From Deinococcus marmoris (lineage in GTDB: Bacteria; Deinococcota; Deinococci; Deinococcales; Deinococcaceae), in the NCBI RefSeq assembly GCF_001949125.1, contig NZ_MSTI01000036.1, positions 1-64,000 on the forward strand: a stretch of 64,000 nt of DNA, in the 5' to 3' direction. The notes beneath the pieces were generated by a model. It saw only the letters and a program-made list of their open reading frames with translations, was not told the origin of the DNA and did not search any database. Shown piece by piece: positions 58,554 to 64,000 of this stretch (positions within the stretch are counted from its first letter, which is position 1; every line of letters begins with the position of its first letter). Made by a program: the position numbers and the translations under genes.

Positions 58554-59270
58554 TCAGCTCCCCGCCCCGGCAAGTTCCGGCAGCGTCCAGTCGTAGGTTT
58601 CAAAGGTGGTGGTAAAGGCGTCGGAAAGTGCTTTGCGTGCCGCGTTCATATCCGGGCCGTGGCCCAGACCGCGCAACCCGTACTCGCGTTCCACGCTGGT
58701 CATCTGCGTGCCGCTCAGGCCACACGGCACGATCAACTCGAAGTGCTGGAGGTTGGTGGTCACGTTCAGGGCCAGCCCGTGCAGCGCCACGTTCTTCTGC
58801 ACCGCCACCCCAAAGGAGGCGATCTTCTGATCGTAACTCAGGCCGTTGACCTTGCGTGGATCGACGTAGACGCCCGCGTAGCCGGGATTGGGGCGGGCGT
58901 CTGGGAGGCCCATCGTGTTCAGCGCCGCGATGGTGGCGGCTTCCAGCAGGCGCAGGAAATCCTGCACGCGCCGTCCCACCGGGAAGATCGCGTAGGCCAC
59001 CAGTTGCCCGGGGCCGTGGTAGGTCACGTCGCCGCCGCGCTCGACTTCCAGCACCTCGATACCCTGCGCTTCCAGATACTCGCGCGTCACGATGATGTTG
59101 CTGCCCTCACGCGCCTTGCGGCCCAGCGTCAGCACGGGCGGATGTTCCACCAGCAGCAGCGCGGGTCTGCCCCCTGCCGCCACCCGCGCGTGGTGTTCTT
59201 TCTGCAAGGCCCAGGCGTCGCGGTACGGCACGCGGCCCAGGTCTATGGTGTCGAATGTGGGGGCCTTCAT
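58554..59270 (-). CDS. lipB: Octanoyltransferase
   Basis: Moves octanoate from acyl carrier protein to lipoyl domains. 238 residues from [33 protein letters not shown] is the conserved block; catalytic Lys in [14 protein letters not shown] (~147) and Cys in [16 protein letters not shown] (~185). Start lies seven bases after TACAAT, a leaderless-type start with the best -10 match in this region. First gene of the lipBA operon. Confidence 0.96.
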   Translation of the reverse strand: MKAPTFDTIDLGRVPYRDAWALQKEHHARVAAGGRPALLLVEHPPVLTLGRKAREGSNIIVTREYLEAQGIEVLEVERGGDVTYHGPGQLVAYAIFPVGRRVQDFLRLLEAATIAALNTMGLPDARPNPGYAGVYVDPRKVNGLSYDQKIASFGVAVQKNVALHGLALNVTTNLQHFELIVPCGLSGTQMTSVEREYGLRGLGHGPDMNAARKALSDAFTTTFETYDWTLPELAGAGS

Positions 59271-59422
59271 ACCCAGAATTGTACGCCCGGCCTTTCCACA
59301 TTCACCGTGTCCTGCGCCAAATTGCGGCTGACATTCACCAGACTTCGTGGTCAATCTGCGCCGTCAGGCTGGTTGGGCTGGCCTGCGGGGTGTCCGGCCT
59401 GTCAGGACGTAAAATTTGAGGT

Positions 59423-59950
59423 ATGCCTGAACTCTCTGTGCCTTCCCCCCAGTTCCGCGAAAGTTTTCTACAGGCCGTCCGCGAGATGCAGGCCGAGGGT
59501 GGTGGCGGCCTTGCCAGCTCGCGCGACTGGGACGTTGTGGAAATTGCCGCTGACTTCGACGCCTTCCTCAAGCAGTTGCGCCGTCTGGAGCCGCCTGCCG
59601 AATTGCCGGAGGGCTGGGTCCACGCCAGCGAATTCTGGCTGATAGAGGGCGACGCGTATCTCGGACGCTCCAGCCTGCGCCACACCCTCACCCCACGCCT
59701 GCGCGAATTTGGCGGCCATATCGGCTACGAAATTCGCCCCTCTGCGCAGCGGCAGGGCCACGGCAAGACATTGCTGCGCCTGACGCTGGAGCGGGCGCGT
59801 GGGCTGGGCCTGGACCGGGTTTTGATCACCTGCGACACCGATAACCTCGGCTCACGCGGCGTGATCGAGGGCAACGGCGGCGTGCTGGAGGGAGAATTCG
59901 TGCTGGACTCCCATCCAAAGCCGACACGGCGCTACTGGATCGCGCTCTAG
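59423..59950 (+). CDS. GNAT-family N-acetyltransferase
   Basis: 175 residues. HASEFWLIEGDAYLGRSSLRHTLTPRL, then GGHIGYEIRPSAQRQGHGKTLLRLTLERARGLGLDRVLITCDTDNLGSRGVIEGNGGVLEG; RQGHGKT is the acetyl-CoA loop. This matches a GNAT group common in Firmicutes and Deinococcus with unknown substrates. ATG lies seven bases after TAAAAT, a leaderless-type start. Its last four bases overlap the end of the convergent coiled-coil gene. Confidence 0.9.
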   Translation: MPELSVPSPQFRESFLQAVREMQAEGGGGLASSRDWDVVEIAADFDAFLKQLRRLEPPAELPEGWVHASEFWLIEGDAYLGRSSLRHTLTPRLREFGGHIGYEIRPSAQRQGHGKTLLRLTLERARGLGLDRVLITCDTDNLGSRGVIEGNGGVLEGEFVLDSHPKPTRRYWIAL

Positions 59951-60789
59951 GAAGGCTCTGTCTGTTCTTTCGGCACGTCTTTCTGCACCTCATCTTTCTG
60001 TAACTCGTCTTTCTGTAACTCGTCGGCCCTGTCCTGCATGTCGTGGGCCAGCCGGTTCAGGGCCTGGGCCTGTTCTTCCCCGGACGCGCCGGTCCTGCCC
60101 ATGTTCTCTGCCACAGCCCCGCCGATCTGGGTCAGGGCGTCCACCTGTTCGGGCGCGGCGTCATCCAGTTCGCCGATGCGCTCGACGATGTCCGCGCCTG
60201 CCTCAGCCAGCGCATTGGCCTCGTGGGCGGCGCTGAAGCGCTGAATCTCGTCGATGCGGCGCTGGTGTTCGTTCAGCACCTCCTCAAGCTGTCCGGCCTG
60301 TTCCAGCGTCTGCGCCTGCGCCCGCGCCGCGTCCATGATGGCGCTCAGCGCGCCCAACTGCTCGCCCACCCGCCGCTGGATCAGCCTGAGCCTGGATACG
60401 TTCAGCTCGTCCACCGGGGTCCGTGCCACGTCTTCCAGGGCCAGACTCATCATCTGTTCCAGGGCCTGCGCCGCCGTGATCTGTTCCTGGCTGCTCTGCA
60501 CGATTTCCAGTAGCGCCTGGGTCTGCCCGCCGCGCTCGTGGGGGGTGGCCCCCAGCGGCAGCGTGCGGATCTGCTCGGTGGTCAGGTGGATGACCTCGCG
60601 CAGCGCGTCGGTGGCCGCCAGCCCCTGCTGCCCGGTGCGGATGATGTCTTCCAGGGTGCTGCTCTGCGCCCAGCCCGCCGCGCCGACATGCTCTCGGGCG
60701 CGCACCTCCGAGACCCGGCGGCGCTGGCTGTGGGTGGCCTGCCGGGCGTCGGCCAGCAATCCGTCGCGCTTTTCCTGACCTGTATTCAT
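59947..60789 (-). CDS. Coiled-coil protein with C-terminal ELQKD repeats
   Basis: 280 residues, almost all helical and rich in Ala, Gln and Glu, with no membrane segment and no Cys. The middle (~60-230) looks like a series of amphipathic helices, not one long heptad array. The last ~30 residues hold an imperfect pentapeptide repeat ELQKD-ELQKD-EVQKD. At DNA level the repeat unit is ~15 bp (59985-60030), so its number may vary between strains. I recognise no family. The 3' ends of this gene and the acetyltransferase overlap by four bases. Confidence 0.7.
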   Translation of the reverse strand: MNTGQEKRDGLLADARQATHSQRRRVSEVRAREHVGAAGWAQSSTLEDIIRTGQQGLAATDALREVIHLTTEQIRTLPLGATPHERGGQTQALLEIVQSSQEQITAAQALEQMMSLALEDVARTPVDELNVSRLRLIQRRVGEQLGALSAIMDAARAQAQTLEQAGQLEEVLNEHQRRIDEIQRFSAAHEANALAEAGADIVERIGELDDAAPEQVDALTQIGGAVAENMGRTGASGEEQAQALNRLAHDMQDRADELQKDELQKDEVQKDVPKEQTEPS

Positions 60790-60908
60790 GGCTGGACCGG
60801 CCCCGGACGCGCCGTGCTGCCCCGGAAACAGGGCTTAAAAGTTGCAATGTGGCTCACACTCCGTATCCTCGTCTGTTTCAGCCCCAGCGAAGGTGAGCCG
60901 CACACCGC

Positions 60909-60938
60909 TTGCCGACCCTGGCTGGCGTCGCGTATACT
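60909..60938 (+). promoter_or_regulatory. Sigma-70 promoter of rplS
   Basis: TTGCCG, 18 bases, TATACT. It gives a 5' leader of about 118 bases before the rplS ATG, long for this window. Confidence 0.72.
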
Positions 60939-60944
60939 CCCAAG

Positions 60945-61063
60945 GCCCGGCCCGGCTGTCAGCGTGCAGCCGCGCCCGCATCTGGTGAAAGAACGTCTCT
61001 GCCAGTCCCCTTTTTTCAAGAGGGCTGGACAGTGGGGCGGTCCGCTGACCAAAGGAGCCAAGC
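60945..61063 (+). other. Structured 5' leader of rplS
   Basis: Two hairpins are visible: GGCTG/CAGCC (60954-60971) and CCAG-TC-CCCT / AGGG-CTGG around a T-rich loop (61002-61028). A GC-rich stretch and AAAGGAG follow. Ribosomal protein genes are often autoregulated through such leaders; I cannot match this one to a known class. Confidence 0.45.
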
Positions 61064-61576
61064 ATGAGCAATATCAAAGTGAACCGTGGCGCGATCCTGC
61101 GCGCCGTCGAACAGCCGCACATCAAGACCGACCACCCCGAGTTCCGCCCCGGCGATACCGTGCGCGTGGAAACCAAAGTGGTGGAAGGCAACCGCACCCG
61201 CAACCAGGCGTTTGAAGGCGTGGTCATCGCCCTGAACGGCTCGGGCAGCCGCAAGAGCTTCACCGTCCGCAAGATCTCCTTCGGTGAAGGTGTGGAGCGC
61301 GTGTTTCCCTTCAGCAGCCCGTTGCTGGCCAAGGTCACCGTGCTGGAGCGCGGCAAGGTCCGCCGCGCCAAGCTGTACTACCTGCGCGATCTGCGCGGCA
61401 AGGCTGCCCGTATCAAGAGCGACCGCAGCCGCGTGATGAAGGACGCCGAGATCAGCAAGGCCGCCAGGGTCAGCAAGCAGGCTGCCGATCAGGCCGCCTC
61501 CGCCCAGGCTGCCGAGGCCGCTGCTGCCCAGGCCGCCGCGCCCGCCGAAGCTGCCCCCGAAACCCAGGGCGAATAA
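61064..61576 (+). CDS. rplS: 50S ribosomal protein L19
   Basis: 170 residues. The L19 core covers ~1-120: [92 protein letters not shown]. The last ~45 residues are an Ala/Gln/Glu-rich extension, longer than in E. coli (115 residues), as known for Deinococcus L19. AAAGGAG precedes the ATG. Single-gene unit; trmD, rimM and rpsP are not adjacent here. Confidence 0.97.
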   Translation: MSNIKVNRGAILRAVEQPHIKTDHPEFRPGDTVRVETKVVEGNRTRNQAFEGVVIALNGSGSRKSFTVRKISFGEGVERVFPFSSPLLAKVTVLERGKVRRAKLYYLRDLRGKAARIKSDRSRVMKDAEISKAARVSKQAADQAASAQAAEAAAAQAAAPAEAAPETQGE

Positions 61577-61593
61577 ACCCCGGAGTTCAGGAT

Positions 61594-61627
61594 AAGCCGT
61601 CCGCTCTTTGTGGTGGGCGGCTTTTTT
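61594..61627 (+). terminator. Rho-independent terminator of rplS
   Basis: AAGCCGTCC, 12-base loop, GGGCGGCTT (one mismatch) running into six T. Confidence 0.9.
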
Positions 61628-61648
61628 CGTGGCCTGGCGTTCAGGTCT

Positions 61649-61686
61649 GCGTGAGGGTCAGGGCCAGTACGCGCTGACCCTCACGC
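61649..61686. other. Perfect 13-bp inverted repeat
   Basis: GCGTGAGGGTCAG, 12-base spacer, CTGACCCTCACGC. Located between rplS and the convergent subtilase gene. No T tail on either strand, so it may be a terminator aid or a DNA-level site. Confidence 0.5.
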
Positions 61687-61718
61687 CTTTGCGAGTGCCA
61701 AAGGAGTGTTGAGCAGCT

Positions 61719-63815
61719 CTATCTGGGAATCAGGTCGCCCACATCCACCTGTGGCACAGCGGGTCCCAGGGTGACGGACTGCTCGGCGCGGGGTTCGTTC
61801 GTCTCACCGTAGATGCCGTTGCCGTCGCGGTCCCGGCCCCCGACGACGCTGAAATTGCCGTCTCCCAGATACGCGCTGAAGTTTCCCAGGGCGTCCACTG
61901 GGGGCTGAAAGACCAGCCCGCGCGAATCCTGAAGGCGCAGGCCCAGCGTGTCGCTGATGGCGGGCGCACCCAGCGCGGCGGCGGCGTTGATCATGCCGGA
62001 ACCGAACAGCGGATCGCGCCCGGCTGCGCCCAGATCGGTGGCGGTGGCGTTCAGGCGGGCCAGGGTGGAGGCAGGGTCGTTCGTCACGCCCTTGCTCAGC
62101 AGCAGCGCGGCCAGTGCCGCAACCTGCGGGGCAGCCTGACTGGTCCCGGCCTCGGCCTCGTACTCGGGCTGCCCTTTGGCGTAATTCCAACCCGTGGACA
62201 GGATCAGATCCTGAAAAGGCTGGCCGTTAAAGACGCCGCCGTTGAATGTGCCGGGGTCCAGGCTGGGATCGGTGCCGCCCGGCGCGCTGAGTTGCACGGC
62301 GGCGTAGGCGCTGCTGTAGACCGCGTGCTTAGGGGCGCTGCCGCCCGAGAGGGTCACGCTGCCCACCGCCACCGCTGCCGGACAGGCCGCCGGGTAATAC
62401 GGTGTGGTGTTGTACCCGTTGCCCGCCGCCGCGATCACCAGCGATCCAGCGTCGCGGGCGTCCTGGATGGCCTCACACATGGGGCGGGCGGTGTCGGCGC
62501 TGACCTGTGCGCCCAGGCTCAGGTTGATCACGGCGGCCCGCTGCGGGTTGATCCGTGTCTTTCCTTCCAGCGTGACCGGCAGGCCAGCGGCGTAGCGCAC
62601 GGCCAGGGCCACGTCGGCAATGGCGGCGTCGCCCGCCACGTCGATCACCCGGATCGGCAGCACCTTCACGTTGGCCCGCCGCACCGCGCCCACCACGCCG
62701 GTCAGGCTGCACCCCACGCACGACGGCGTGTTCTGGCCCCAGCGGGCCGCGATGATCCCGGTCACATGGGTGCCGTGGCTGCCCGTGGTGCGGTTCCGGT
62801 CCCCCGGATCGGTGGGATCGTCGTCCGTGCCGTCGCCGTCGCCATTTTTGGGATCGGCCAGCAGGTCCAGCGCACCCTCGCCCGGTTTCCAGAGGGTGCC
62901 TTCCAGATCGGGGTGGTCATAACGCACGCCGCTGTCCAGCACGGCCACCGTCACGGGCCGCGAGTAAGCGCCGCCCTCCATGTCGCGCCACACGGCGGGA
63001 TACCCCAGCAGCCGGAAGGGCCATTGCAGCGCGGCGTACTGGTCCGTGGGTTCCAGCGGCTGCGCCAGCGCGGGCTGAGGAAGAGTCTGGGCGTGCAACA
63101 GGGCGTTGGGGACGGCGTATTCCACCCGTGGATCGGCCCGCAGGATTCGCAATGCCGCGTCCACATCCCCCACCTGCAATGCGGCGGTGTCTGTGGATAG
63201 AGGGCGGCTGGAGGTCACGCTCAGGGCGGAGGCCCGCAGGGTTTCCCCGGCGCGCTGGGTCACGGTGGCGGCGCTGCCTTCCTTGCCCACGAACGCACCT
63301 TTGACATCCCGGTACTTGACGATAACGCCGCGTGCCTGCCCGGTCCGGGGCGAGCGGGCCGAGGGGCCAGCGCCCAGCCGCAGGTCCTGCCCCTGCGCCG
63401 CAGCTTCCTCGCGCAGGCGGCCCTTCAGGACATACTGATCGGCCTTGACGGTCCAGGTGGCGGTGCCGCGCTGCGCCTCGCCTTCGCCCGTCTTCCATTC
63501 GATCCTGATCTGGCCCGTCAGGGCCGCCTGATCCGCCGCCAGCGGTGTGGCCACGCCCCGGTCCGCACTGACCTGCACCTTCACGGCTCCCTGCCCCGCT
63601 GCGGGCGAGACCTGAAGCCAGTCGGGTTTGCCCGTCACTGTCCATTCGCCCGTGAACGGCTGCGTGGCCTGCGCGTCCCGCTGGGTGCCCAGATTCAGCG
63701 ACTGGTCGGCCAGGGGCAGCGGCGCGGACGGGGTGCAGGCCGCCAGCGTGCAGGCCAGCGTCAGCCCCAGCAACAGGGAAGAGGGCGACAGGGTGGGCTG
63801 GAAGAGACGGGCCAT
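61719..63815 (-). CDS. Subtilisin-like serine protease lipoprotein (S8)
   Basis: 698 residues from MARLFQPTLSPSSLLLG. Lipobox LAAC (~27) makes it a lipoprotein. ~40-130 is a BACON-like beta domain (GEWTVTGKPDWLQVSPAAGQGAVKVQVSAD). A prodomain-like region ends at RADPRVEYAVPNALLHA. The S8 domain has Asp in VAVLDSGVRYDHPDLEG, His in GSHGTHVTGII and Ser in AGTSQAAPQVAAL. A loop rich in Asp (DGDGTDDDPTDPGD) may bind calcium, and C-terminal DRDGNGIYGETNEPRAE is EF-hand-like. Surface-anchored protease. Confidence 0.92.
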   Translation of the reverse strand: MARLFQPTLSPSSLLLGLTLACTLAACTPSAPLPLADQSLNLGTQRDAQATQPFTGEWTVTGKPDWLQVSPAAGQGAVKVQVSADRGVATPLAADQAALTGQIRIEWKTGEGEAQRGTATWTVKADQYVLKGRLREEAAAQGQDLRLGAGPSARSPRTGQARGVIVKYRDVKGAFVGKEGSAATVTQRAGETLRASALSVTSSRPLSTDTAALQVGDVDAALRILRADPRVEYAVPNALLHAQTLPQPALAQPLEPTDQYAALQWPFRLLGYPAVWRDMEGGAYSRPVTVAVLDSGVRYDHPDLEGTLWKPGEGALDLLADPKNGDGDGTDDDPTDPGDRNRTTGSHGTHVTGIIAARWGQNTPSCVGCSLTGVVGAVRRANVKVLPIRVIDVAGDAAIADVALAVRYAAGLPVTLEGKTRINPQRAAVINLSLGAQVSADTARPMCEAIQDARDAGSLVIAAAGNGYNTTPYYPAACPAAVAVGSVTLSGGSAPKHAVYSSAYAAVQLSAPGGTDPSLDPGTFNGGVFNGQPFQDLILSTGWNYAKGQPEYEAEAGTSQAAPQVAALAALLLSKGVTNDPASTLARLNATATDLGAAGRDPLFGSGMINAAAALGAPAISDTLGLRLQDSRGLVFQPPVDALGNFSAYLGDGNFSVVGGRDRDGNGIYGETNEPRAEQSVTLGPAVPQVDVGDLIPR

Positions 63816-63952
63816 CTGCGTCCAGCATGCCGTATCGCGGTGGGGGCTGTGTGAACGGGCGCGGCCCGCAGCGGGGGAGGGAGGCGGGGGGAGGCTGCAC
63901 AGGTCCGGCGGGGGTCTGGCAAAATCCCCCTCCAGCACAGCACAATGGGCGG

Positions 63953-64000
63953 GTGCCCAGCGGACGTGTCCACAACCTGATCAATATCGCGGCCTACAGC
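63953..64000 (+). CDS. Start of a DUF2227-like putative metal-binding protein (cut by window edge)
   Basis: Sixteen codons from a GTG: VPSGRVHNLINIAAYS. The N-terminal PSG-x-x-H signature is typical of the DUF2227 putative metal-binding membrane proteins. CACAAT lies six bases before the GTG, a leaderless-type start. Only the first codons are visible, so the call is tentative. Confidence 0.5.
   Translation, partial: MPSGRVHNLINIAAYS

Noticed and set aside
61649..61686. Rho-independent terminator
   Set aside because: Perfect stem but no T tract on either strand; listed as an inverted repeat instead.

Overview
The window is GC-rich, densely coded, single-chromosome-type DNA whose gene set points to the genus Deinococcus. 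Pointers are a ba3-type oxidase cluster, paired deoxynucleoside kinases, DUF402 and DUF697 proteins, and many starts of the form TANNNT-(6-7 nt)-ATG/GTG with no Shine-Dalgarno. That start pattern is the leaderless-mRNA signature known from Deinococcus. The species cannot be told from the sequence alone. I see no rRNA, tRNA, CRISPR array or prophage. The only recognisable IS is the 3' part of an IS1-like transposase at the left edge.

Layout. 1-5.4 kb: IS1-like remnant, prfC (with an upstream micro-ORF), a ParB-fold protein, an acetyltransferase and pepA. 5.5-9.1 kb: a CBS protein followed by the ba3 cytochrome oxidase genes, including a 59-residue subunit IIa, and a cytochrome c. 9.2-12.4 kb: rfbBACD for dTDP-L-rhamnose, ended by a small TA-flanked repeat element. 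12.8-15 kb: glmS behind a glmS ribozyme. 15-24 kb: FmdB-like, HtrA-like, SPFH and ribbon-helix-helix genes, an SDR, a subtilase, two deoxynucleoside kinases and TetR. 24-31.7 kb: hpf, a butyrate-kinase-like gene, map, an MMPL exporter and an rlmI-like methyltransferase. 31.7-33.5 kb: cysS behind a Cys-codon attenuator. 33.8-45.6 kb: DUF697, DUF402, a thioesterase, a response regulator and histidine kinase, prs, an FAD oxidoreductase, membrane proteins, threonine aldolase and EF-G2. 45.7-48.2 kb: metG behind a Met-codon attenuator. 48.2-64 kb: lipoproteins, rapZ-yvcK, proA, dxs, a TerD/TerB/HNH fusion, lipB-lipA, a coiled-coil protein, rplS, a second subtilase and the first codons of a further gene.

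The most striking theme is regulation of translation-factor genes by very short peptides whose own mRNAs look leaderless. cysS is preceded by an 11-codon reading frame with tandem Cys codons and a terminator. metG is preceded by an 18-codon frame with two internal Met codons and a terminator whose 5' arm can pair with the end of that frame. prfC (release factor 3) is preceded by a 9-codon frame ending Pro-Pro-Pro-stop. glmS carries a glmS ribozyme with a compensatory base change. Two repeat families are interspersed. One is a short TA-flanked inverted-repeat element whose first base completes the stop codons of rfbD and the SPFH gene. The other is a 130-150 bp family of four copies, two of which lie just upstream of the cysS and metG leaders.
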